DNA of 7,178 bases from JAVEVF01 sp034005175. Lineage in GTDB: Bacteria > Actinomycetota > Coriobacteriia > Anaerosomatales > SLCP01. The notes below the pieces were generated by a model. It did no database searches, was not told the origin of the DNA, and saw nothing but the letters and a program-made list of their open reading frames with translations. Below are positions 1 to 5,653 of this stretch, in pieces. The first letter of the stretch is position 1, and each line of letters opens with the position of its first letter. The stretch is taken from positions 1 through 7,178 of the forward strand of contig JAVEVF010000092.1 in the NCBI GenBank assembly GCA_034005175.1, in the 5' to 3' direction. The translations under genes were made by a program, and so were the position numbers.

Positions 1-35
1 ATGTGTTCATCGATAGCATCGAGTACCCTGAGTGA
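1..35 (+). CDS. 3' end of a probable Asp23/Gls24 family protein (partial)
   Basis: Reading from base 3, the sequence gives VFIDSIEYPE and then TGA at 33-35. This resembles the usual C-terminus of Asp23/Gls24 (YqhY/AmaP-type) envelope-stress proteins, which often end in a beta strand of the form V-x-V-x-V-Q-x-I-x-F-P-E. In Firmicutes and many Actinobacteria such a gene lies directly upstream of nusB, which supports the call. Only ten residues are visible, so the assignment rests on this short match plus position. The stop overlaps a possible GTG start for nusB at 32 (GTGA). Confidence 0.4.
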   Translation, partial: VFIDSIEYPE

Positions 36-70
36 GCGCGAGCGGTCGACCGGGTTCTCCTGCAGACAGG

Positions 71-520
71 ATGCAGGAGCGCAGCAGGGCACGCCTTCAG
101 GCGCAGCAGATCCTCTACCAACGCGATATCACAGGCGTGTCGGCCAACTCCATCCTTGACGAGAAGGCGTACAACACCGAGGACGGTGAGCCCTCTGAGT
201 TCTGCCGCTCGTTGGTCATCGGTAGCGAGAGCCATGCGACCGAGATCGATGAGGCCATCAGCCAGACGTCCAAACACTGGACCATCGCCCGGATGCCGCT
301 GGTTGATCGCAACATCTTGCGCCTCGCGACGTATGAGATACTCTTCTGCGATTCGATTCCCGTATCGGTCTCCATCAACGAAGCCGTCGAGCTCGCCAAG
401 GTATACGGTGGCGAGGACTCGTCTCGTTTCGTGAACGGAGTGCTCGGCCGCATCGCGGAGATAGTGGGAGAGCGGATTGAAGATCTCGGCGACATCGATG
501 AGGACGGCGTGGATGGCTGA
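71..520 (+). CDS. nusB: Transcription antitermination factor NusB
   Basis: NusB binds the boxA element of nascent rRNA leader RNA together with NusE (ribosomal protein S10) and helps RNA polymerase read through rRNA operons. From ATG 71 the product is 149 residues, the usual family size, and begins with an arginine-rich segment (MQERSRARLQAQQILYQ) typical of the RNA-binding N-terminus. Conserved blocks are VDRNILRLATYEI (residues 78-90), IPVSVSINEAVELAK (97-111) and a GGEDSSRFVNGVLGRIA stretch ending near 129. The tail after about 135 is acidic. An in-frame GTG at 32 would add 13 residues and overlap the upstream stop as GTGA. I prefer 71 because the family's N-terminal pattern begins there, but neither start has a good Shine-Dalgarno sequence. 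The gene overlaps xseB by 8 bases. Identity is very secure; the start is less so. Confidence 0.95.
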   Translation: MQERSRARLQAQQILYQRDITGVSANSILDEKAYNTEDGEPSEFCRSLVIGSESHATEIDEAISQTSKHWTIARMPLVDRNILRLATYEILFCDSIPVSVSINEAVELAKVYGGEDSSRFVNGVLGRIAEIVGERIEDLGDIDEDGVDG

Positions 521-854
521 CGAACGCTACACCTTCGCGCAAGCGCGTGCGCGACTCGAAGAGATCGTCACGCAGGTGCGCAAGAAAGACGTTTCACTCG
601 AGAAATCCCTTGACCTGCTCGAGGAAGGCGTCCGGCTCGCTAACGTGTGCACGGAGCTCTCGGATCATACCGAGTGGCGCACGGTGGCCGAAGATCAGGA
701 GGCCGAAGCCGTTGGCGCGCAAGATGATGAGCAGGATGGCGAGGGTGGCGAGCTGGTCGGCGATAGCGAGAGGCTCCCTGGCGAGAGAGAAGTGCTGCGG
801 GGCGAGGAGGCGGAGCAAGCCGAGAACAGCCATAGCGAGCACTTTGGGGAGTAA
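513..854 (+). CDS. xseB: Exodeoxyribonuclease VII small subunit, with acidic C-terminal extension
   Basis: This is the small subunit of exonuclease VII, which with several copies per XseA large subunit degrades single-stranded DNA to acid-soluble oligonucleotides. Residues 1-56 are clearly XseB: MADERYTFAQARARLEEIV at the start, then the helical hairpin containing SLEKSLDLLEEGVRLANVCTEL and ending near HTEW. ATG 513 sits inside the end of nusB (ATGGCTGA) with a GAGG-like site about 9 bases upstream, which suggests translational coupling. The product is 113 residues, against about 60-85 for the family. The extra part (about residues 59-113) is low-complexity and strongly acidic, rich in GAG codons, and matches nothing I recognise. 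The opposite strand across the same region reads as a hydrophobic peptide. No xseA is present in the window. The core assignment is secure; whether the whole tail is translated is less certain. Confidence 0.88.
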   Translation: MADERYTFAQARARLEEIVTQVRKKDVSLEKSLDLLEEGVRLANVCTELSDHTEWRTVAEDQEAEAVGAQDDEQDGEGGELVGDSERLPGEREVLRGEEAEQAENSHSEHFGE

Positions 855-922
855 CACCCTGGTGACGGTATGGCGGATGGCTTTGCCCGCTATCTGAGCA
901 CGCAGTATGCTAGAGAGCAGTC

Positions 923-2908
923 GTGAAGACGACGTGTAGCGGCCCCGATTCTGGAGATGAGCGGTTCTTGGGAGACGAGCGTATCCTAGACGTCATCGAG
1001 GCTCCCGCAGACCTGCGCGGGCTTGATGACGTGGCTCTCGAGCAGCTCGCTCGGGAGATCCGCGAGACGCTCGTGACGACGGTGGCCGCCACGGGTGGGC
1101 ACCTCGCACCCAACCTCGGCGTGGTCGAGCTTACGATGGGCATTCATCTCGCGCTTGACTGTCCTACGGACAAGATCGTGTGGGACGTCGGTCATCAATC
1201 CTACGTGCACAAGCTGCTCACGGGTCGCAAGGAGTCGTTCTCGACGCTGCGGCAGTATGGCGGCGTGTGCGGCTTTCCCAAGCGGGTTGAAAGCCCCTAC
1301 GACAGTTTCGATACGGGGCATGCCTCAGACTCGCTTTCACTTGCTCTTGGTCTTGCAGCAGCACGTGACGCGGCCGGAACCAACGAGAACATCTGTGCTG
1401 TCATCGGCGATGGCTCGATGACTGGCGGTATGGCTTTCGAGGCGCTTAACCACATCGGGCATCTCGGCAAGCGCTTGATCATCGTGCTGAACGACAACGA
1501 GATGTCTATCGCGCAAAACGTGGGCGCGCTGGCGAGCTACCTTGCGCGCGTGCGTTTGGATCCGCGGTACAACCGTTTGCGTGATGACGTGGAAAGCGCT
1601 CTCGCACGCACGAAGCTCGGTGCCGCGATGGTAGCCGCTGGCGAAGCTGCGAAGGACTCGGTGAAGCAGCTGGTTGTTCCGGGGATGCTCTTCGAGGAGC
1701 TCGGCTTGAAGTACGTCGGGCCCATCGACGGTCACGACGTGCGTGCGGTGGAGTCTGCGGTGGCGCTTGCTACGAAGGCAGACGGCCCTGTGATCATCCA
1801 TGCGGTGACGCGCAAGGGACAGGGCTACGTTCATGCCGAGGACAAACCCGACACGTTCCACGGAATCAGCCCCTTTGAGATCACCACCGGCCAGGTCAAC
1901 GGCTCGGCCGGCCCCATCTCGTACACAGAGGCATTCAGCCGCTCTCTAATGCATGAGGCCGCGCGTGACGAGCGCATCGTCGCCATCACAGCAGCAATGC
2001 CGCTCGGCACGGGGCTAGACTCGTTCGCGGCCACGTATCCTGATCGCTTCTTCGACGTAGGAATAGCCGAGCAGCACGCGGTGGGGCTTGCCGCAGGCCT
2101 CGCTGCAGGTGGTCGCATCCCTGTCGTTGCAATCTACTCCACCTTCATGCAACGTGCGTATGACCAGCTCATAATGGATGTCGCGCTGCAGAACCTGCAT
2201 GTGGTGTTCTGTCTCGATCGTGCGGGACTGGTAGGGGAGGATGGGCCCACCCACCATGGTGTCTTCGACCTGACGTACCTGCGTTCGATTCCCAACCTCA
2301 CCGTGCTTGCCCCTGCGGATGAGGTCGAACTCGCACGTATGTTGCATACCGCCCTTCAGGCCGATGGGCCGGTCGCCATTCGCTATCCGCGAGGCAAAGG
2401 CGTGGGTCTGCCGATGGTTGATGAGATCGAGCCGCTGGAGCCGGTCCGGGCCGAGGTGCGCCGCACAGGGACGGATGTCGCGCTCATCGCCGCTGGTCGG
2501 ATGGTGGGGGCGGCTCAAGCGGCGGCAGATCTCCTGGCAACAGAGGGCGTTTCTGCCAGCGTGGTGAACCTGCGTTGGGTCAAGCCGCTCGACATAGAGA
2601 CGCTCTCATGGGCGGCGGCATCCCACCGTCTGGTTGTCACCGTGGAGGAAAACACCGGTCTCGGAGGAGTGGGAGCCGGTGTTCTCGAGCTGTACTCCGA
2701 CCTTGGCCTGGAAGTGCCTGTGCTGCGGTTGTCGGTACCAGACTGCTTCGTGACGCATGGCGCGATGGATAAGCTCCTCGCCGAGGTAGGGTTGAACGCC
2801 GAGGGCATACGCAGCGCGGTTCTCGGCAGGCTCTCTGGGCTCCCCGAGCACGCTTCTCAGCACGAGAAGCGTGAAGGCCGCGCGGCGGGCCACTGGCACG
2901 TCGGCTAG
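923..2908 (+). CDS. dxs: 1-deoxy-D-xylulose-5-phosphate synthase
   Basis: DXS is a cytosolic thiamine-diphosphate enzyme that condenses pyruvate with glyceraldehyde 3-phosphate to 1-deoxyxylulose 5-phosphate, which feeds the MEP isoprenoid pathway and thiamine and pyridoxal synthesis. All three transketolase-like domains are visible. TGGHLAPNLGVVEL (57-70) holds the conserved His60. WDVGHQSYVHKLL begins at 87. The ThDP/Mg motif IGDGSMTGG (161-169) continues to LNDNEMSI (189-196). GPIDGHD lies at 266-272, DVGIAEQHAVGLAAGLA at 378-394 carries the catalytic glutamate E383, and DRAGLVGEDGPTHHG at 432-446. GTG 923 overlaps the TGA of an 18-codon reading frame and has only a weak GAGAG site; the family-like part begins near residue 18, so TTG 968 is an alternative start. 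The length of 661 residues exceeds the usual 620-640 because of about 15 extra N-terminal and 24 extra C-terminal residues. Residue 418 is Met where His is usual (YDQLIMDVALQ). Bases 855-922 upstream contain no clear promoter. Confidence 0.97.
   Translation: MKTTCSGPDSGDERFLGDERILDVIEAPADLRGLDDVALEQLAREIRETLVTTVAATGGHLAPNLGVVELTMGIHLALDCPTDKIVWDVGHQSYVHKLLTGRKESFSTLRQYGGVCGFPKRVESPYDSFDTGHASDSLSLALGLAAARDAAGTNENICAVIGDGSMTGGMAFEALNHIGHLGKRLIIVLNDNEMSIAQNVGALASYLARVRLDPRYNRLRDDVESALARTKLGAAMVAAGEAAKDSVKQLVVPGMLFEELGLKYVGPIDGHDVRAVESAVALATKADGPVIIHAVTRKGQGYVHAEDKPDTFHGISPFEITTGQVNGSAGPISYTEAFSRSLMHEAARDERIVAITAAMPLGTGLDSFAATYPDRFFDVGIAEQHAVGLAAGLAAGGRIPVVAIYSTFMQRAYDQLIMDVALQNLHVVFCLDRAGLVGEDGPTHHGVFDLTYLRSIPNLTVLAPADEVELARMLHTALQADGPVAIRYPRGKGVGLPMVDEIEPLEPVRAEVRRTGTDVALIAAGRMVGAAQAAADLLATEGVSASVVNLRWVKPLDIETLSWAAASHRLVVTVEENTGLGGVGAGVLELYSDLGLEVPVLRLSVPDCFVTHGAMDKLLAEVGLNAEGIRSAVLGRLSGLPEHASQHEKREGRAAGHWHVG
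2849..2873. repeat. Perfect 10-bp inverted repeat in the 3' end of dxs
   Basis: CACGCTTCTC at 2849-2858 is exactly complementary to GAGAAGCGTG at 2864-2873, with the 5-base loop AGCAC. It would form a stable RNA hairpin. It lies in DXS codons 643-651, inside the C-terminal extension that other DXS proteins lack. No T-run follows (next bases AAGGCCG), so it is not a standard intrinsic terminator. A second palindrome, GCCGCGCGGC, follows at 2877-2886. Confidence 0.75.
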
Positions 2909-2917
2909 ACGGCGCCG

Positions 2918-2975
2918 CTTGGTCTGCGTATCGCATCCCTAGTGGTGTGCTGCGCATCGCCGACTGCGGACCAAG
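2918..2975. repeat. Long-range inverted repeat (11-bp stem, two G-U pairs as RNA)
   Basis: CTTGGTCTGCG at 2918-2928 pairs with TGCGGACCAAG at 2965-2975 over 11 positions, two of them G-U pairs in RNA, closing a 36-base loop. It starts 10 bases after the dxs stop and is preceded by the GGCGCC palindrome at 2911-2916. No T-run follows, so it is unlikely to be a rho-independent terminator. It could be a 3' stabilising stem or part of a structured leader. Confidence 0.5.
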
Positions 2976-3040
2976 GTCAATCTCGGGATGGAAGTTGGTA
3001 AGCGGCCTGTGAGACAGAACGAGGTGATGGCGCAGTCGCC

Positions 3041-3059
3041 ACCGTCCCGCTCGGACGGT
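3041..3059. repeat. Hairpin upstream of nadK (7-bp stem)
   Basis: ACCGTCC at 3041-3047 is exactly complementary to GGACGGT at 3053-3059 around the 5-base loop CGCTC. It is followed by ACCATTG rather than a T-run. It sits 12 bases before a second hairpin with a GAAA loop, so the two may belong to one structured RNA or operator region. Confidence 0.5.
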
Positions 3060-3071
3060 ACCATTGTGCTG

Positions 3072-3092
3072 ATGTCCGAAAGGACATATGTC
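3072..3092. repeat. GAAA-loop hairpin with an overlapping palindrome
   Basis: ATGTCC (3072-3077), loop GAAA (3078-3081) and GGACAT (3082-3087) form a perfect 6-bp stem capped by a GNRA tetraloop, a loop type characteristic of functional RNAs. The right arm overlaps the perfect palindrome GACATATGTC (3083-3092), so GGACAT could pair with either the upstream ATGTCC or the downstream ATGTC. That gives two mutually exclusive folds, or a DNA operator with repeated half-sites. It lies 64 bases before the preferred nadK start. Confidence 0.55.
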
Positions 3093-3143
3093 GCGTCTCG
3101 CAACCAGTCGTGCATCGCTTGACCGGAGTGTCTCGTGCGTCAT

Positions 3144-3149
3144 GAGGAG
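3144..3149 (+). promoter_or_regulatory. Ribosome binding site deciding the nadK start
   Basis: GAGGAG lies 7 bases upstream of GTG 3157, the same motif and spacing as at steB. It overlaps the possible ATG at 3142 and is too close to GTG 3151, so 3157 is favoured. Confidence 0.75.
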
Positions 3150-3156
3150 AGTGACC

Positions 3157-4005
3157 GTGCGCGTCCTGCTCGTACCTAACCCACTTAACCCCGAAGCCGT
3201 CGCGGCCGCCACCGATCTAGCGGGATGGCTCACTGCTGGAGGGTTTGAGCCCGCCCTGATCGCAGAGGATGCGGCTGACTGCGGCTTGGAAGACCTCAGT
3301 ATCTCTCCCCGCGATATAGGCGAGCCCACGCTTGTCGTGGCGCTTGGCGGGGATGGGACGATACTGAAGGCCGCACATCTGCTTGGTCCCGTGGAGGTCC
3401 CTATCCTCGGCGTCAACCTCGGGCGCCTCGGATTCATGGCAGGAACAGGCTCCGACGGCATCCGGGAGGCCGTGGCTGCCGCGCTTGCTGGCGAAGGCCG
3501 CGTCGAGCGGCGTGCAACGCTTGAAGCTACCGTGCAGATGGGGGGTCGCACGCTCGGACACTATCGGGCGCTCAACGAGGTATACATCGGCAGGGGCGCA
3601 TTGATGCGCGTCGTCGATATCGACCTGTTCGTCAATGACGTGTTGGTCTCGCAGGTGCGCTGCGATGGCATCATCGCCGCAACGTCCACGGGTTCGACAG
3701 CATATGCCCTTTCGGCGGGCGGACCCATCATCTCACCGGATATCCCATGCGCGATCATCGTTCCTGTGGCGCCGCACGCGATCGCCTCCCGTTCGCTCGT
3801 GGTGAGCTCGGCAGACCGCATCGATCTCAGGCTTTCCAACCCTCAGCGCCGCGAGGCGTGCGTGACAGTAGATGGAGAGCTCGTCCCGTGTCGGCGCGAC
3901 ATCGAAGAGGTCACCATCGTGCGCGGTGAGCACGACGTGTTGCTCGTGAGGCTGGACGGCAGGGATTTCTACGGGATGGTTCGCACAGAGTTCCTCGGGG
4001 GCTGA
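3157..4005 (+). CDS. nadK: NAD kinase
   Basis: NAD kinase phosphorylates NAD+ on the 2' hydroxyl of the adenosine ribose to make NADP+, using ATP or polyphosphate, in the cytosol. From GTG 3157 the product is 282 residues, normal for the family, beginning MRVLLVPNP. Key motifs are LVVALGGDGTIL (59-70, with the conserved GGDGT at 64-68), ILGVNLGRLGFMA (83-95), ALNEVYIGRG (138-147, NE pair binding the NAD adenosine), the glycine-rich ATSTGSTAYALSAGGPI (175-191) and the PVAPHAIASRSLVV stretch (203-216). The in-frame ATG at 3088 would add 23 residues but starts within a palindrome and lacks a ribosome site; ATG 3142 overlaps the GAGGAG site. recN follows after one base (TGATGTG), so the two are probably co-translated. 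The 248-base gap upstream makes this the likely first gene of a nadK-recN-steA-steB unit, though I see no clear promoter. Confidence 0.97.
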   Translation: MRVLLVPNPLNPEAVAAATDLAGWLTAGGFEPALIAEDAADCGLEDLSISPRDIGEPTLVVALGGDGTILKAAHLLGPVEVPILGVNLGRLGFMAGTGSDGIREAVAAALAGEGRVERRATLEATVQMGGRTLGHYRALNEVYIGRGALMRVVDIDLFVNDVLVSQVRCDGIIAATSTGSTAYALSAGGPIISPDIPCAIIVPVAPHAIASRSLVVSSADRIDLRLSNPQRREACVTVDGELVPCRRDIEEVTIVRGEHDVLLVRLDGRDFYGMVRTEFLGG

Positions 4006-4006
4006 T

Positions 4007-5653
4007 GTGCTCGAAGAGATCCATGTTCGCAATCTCGCGCTCATAGACGACGCCTGGATCGAGTTCTCGCCGGGCATGACCGTGCTCACGGGCGAGACAG
4101 GCGCGGGAAAGACCGCCCTCGTCGGTGCGCTCAAGCTGCTCGTAGGCGAGCGCGCGGACTCTGGGATGGTGCGGTCGGATGCCGATGAGGCACTCGTGGA
4201 GGGACGGTTCGCCGCGGACAGCACTGAAATCGTGGCGCGCCGACGCGTGAGTGCGGATGGCCGCTCGCGCTGTACGATAGACGGCGTGATGGCCACCGTG
4301 GGAGAACTGGCCCGCACACTCGGCCCTCTGGTGGACCTCCATGGCCAGCACGAGCACCAGGCGCTTCTCATTCCCGCGCGGCACGTTACCTACCTGGACC
4401 GCTACATCGGCGAGGACGCTCTTGCAGCAGTCGATGTCTACCGACAGGCACGTGGCGCGTACCTTGAAGCGATACGAGAGTATGAAAGCCTCGCACAGCG
4501 TCTCGCCGATGTGTCGCGCAAGGCCGACTATCTGAGCTTTGTGCTCGGCGAGATCGAAGCTGTCGATCCCCAGCCCGACGAGGATATAGAGATCGAGCGG
4601 CGTCTTCCTGCGCTGCAGCATGCCGAGAAGCTCAGTGCTGCCGCTCGGCAGGCCGCCTCGCTCGTGCGCGATGATGACCGTGCGCTTGACGCGCTCGGCG
4701 CTGCCCTCGACGAACTGCGCCGTGTGGAGGGGCTCGATTCTGCTCTCGACCGGCTTACGACTCGGCTGGACGCGCTTGCGACAGAGCTGAACGATGCCAG
4801 CGCAGAGCTTCGAGCTTACGCGCAGGGCGTAGAGCATGATCCCGCAGCCCTCGACGACCTTCAGGCGCGAGTTGCAGCGCTTGCGGGTCTGAAGAAGAAG
4901 TACGGACCGTCGCTTGCGCTTGTCTTTGACACGCGGGATGACGCACGGACACACCTTGCCGAGATGGAATCAGGGGATGATGAGCTCGCTGAAGCCCAAC
5001 AGCGCATCGCTGTTGCGCGCGGAGCGCTTGAGGTCGCGGCAGAAGCCCTGGCCGAGCTGCGCTGTTCGCACGCGCTCGCGTTCACGGACGCGCTTGAGCA
5101 CGCCATTGATGGCTTGAACATGGCTGGCGCACGCTTCGAGGTGGCGCTGGAGATGCTTGAAGTCGATGACTGGGGGCTCGATGGTCCTCAGCGCGTGGAG
5201 TTTCTCTTCTCTCCTGCTGTCGGCGAGGTTGCGCGGCCGCTGGGGAAGATCGCTTCGGGAGGAGAGATATCGCGCGTCATGCTGGCGCTAAAGTCGGTGC
5301 TTGGTGCGGCTGATGATGTTCCCGTGCTGGTGTTTGACGAGATCGATGCTGGCATCGGGGGAGCGACAGCACTTGCGGTAGGCGCGCGTCTGGCGGCACT
5401 CGCGGGTGCGCGACAGGTGATCGTGGTGACCCATCTGGCACAGGTTGCAGCGTTTGCCACACGCCACCTGGTGGTCGAGAAATCGGTGGCCGAGGGGCGC
5501 ACGGTGACCGCTGTCAAAGCCGTCGAGGGCGAGCTGCGCGTGGCCGAGATCGCGCGCATGCTTTCTGGTGGCGACAGCGACACGGGGCGAGCACACGCGC
5601 TTGAGCTCCTTGAGCAGGTGGCTGCGAGTACGGCCATGGATGCACCACTATGA
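4007..5653 (+). CDS. recN: DNA repair protein RecN
   Basis: RecN is an SMC-like ATPase that acts early in double-strand break repair, bringing DNA ends together ahead of RecA. The product is 548 residues, full length. The N-terminus has the family start MLEEIHVRNLALID and Walker A GETGAGKT at 29-36. DLHGQHEHQ at 110-118 is a RecN hallmark. About residues 135-380 are alpha-helical and rich in Ala, Leu, Glu and Arg, which fits the coiled-coil arms. The C-terminal head holds the ABC signature ASGGEISRVMLALK (416-429), Walker B VLVFDEIDAGIGG (440-452, D444 and E445) and the switch histidine in VVTHLAQ (H476). GTG 4007 begins one base after the nadK stop, with a G-rich CGGGGG stretch as a possible ribosome site. 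The stop overlaps the steA start as ATGA. All ATPase motifs are intact. Confidence 0.97.
   Translation: MLEEIHVRNLALIDDAWIEFSPGMTVLTGETGAGKTALVGALKLLVGERADSGMVRSDADEALVEGRFAADSTEIVARRRVSADGRSRCTIDGVMATVGELARTLGPLVDLHGQHEHQALLIPARHVTYLDRYIGEDALAAVDVYRQARGAYLEAIREYESLAQRLADVSRKADYLSFVLGEIEAVDPQPDEDIEIERRLPALQHAEKLSAAARQAASLVRDDDRALDALGAALDELRRVEGLDSALDRLTTRLDALATELNDASAELRAYAQGVEHDPAALDDLQARVAALAGLKKKYGPSLALVFDTRDDARTHLAEMESGDDELAEAQQRIAVARGALEVAAEALAELRCSHALAFTDALEHAIDGLNMAGARFEVALEMLEVDDWGLDGPQRVEFLFSPAVGEVARPLGKIASGGEISRVMLALKSVLGAADDVPVLVFDEIDAGIGGATALAVGARLAALAGARQVIVVTHLAQVAAFATRHLVVEKSVAEGRTVTAVKAVEGELRVAEIARMLSGGDSDTGRAHALELLEQVAASTAMDAPL

Larger units (their letters stand above)
2909..3156. 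other. Non-coding junction between dxs and nadK
   Basis: These 248 bases hold no reading frame with a recognisable product on either strand. The dxs frame continues for only about 31 codons before a stop near 3000, and the other forward frames are short. The region contains three further inverted repeats (2918-2975, 3041-3059, 3072-3092) and the nadK ribosome binding site. In related clusters tlyA usually occupies this place. I looked for TlyA-like sequence (S4 domain start, SRGGxKL, DVGASTGGFTD) and saw none. No tRNA cloverleaf and no convincing sigma-70 promoter was found by eye. Confidence 0.7.

Noticed and set aside
594..857. Antisense 87-codon frame as an intact membrane-protein gene
   Set aside because: There is no credible ribosome site at its GTG, the frame is open far upstream into dxs, and its second half is antisense to conserved XseB. 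Kept only as a possible remnant in the findings.
2871..2942. Short GTG frame at the end of dxs (Arg/Ala-rich, about 23 codons) as a tlyA start remnant
   Set aside because: It is basic like the TlyA N-terminus, but no S4-domain pattern follows and it stops at once. Likely chance.
3064..3092. Possible sigma-70 promoter: TTGTGC (3064-3069), 17-base spacer, TATGTC (3087-3092)
   Set aside because: The -10 box matches only half of TATAAT and the bases are already explained by the palindrome and hairpin. Not strong enough to annotate.
3119..3147. TTGACC at 3119-3124 as a -35 box for nadK
   Set aside because: At 17 bases downstream the sequence is ATGAGG, not a -10 box, and it overlaps the nadK ribosome binding site.
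2637..3551. Long antisense reading frame across dxs end, junction and nadK (304 codons)
   Set aside because: It is Ser/Arg/Pro-rich shadow sequence opposite two secure genes, with no recognisable domain.
3911..4954. Long antisense reading frame opposite nadK end and recN (347 codons)
   Set aside because: It lies opposite conserved RecN motifs, has no family resemblance, and is expected from high-GC codon bias.
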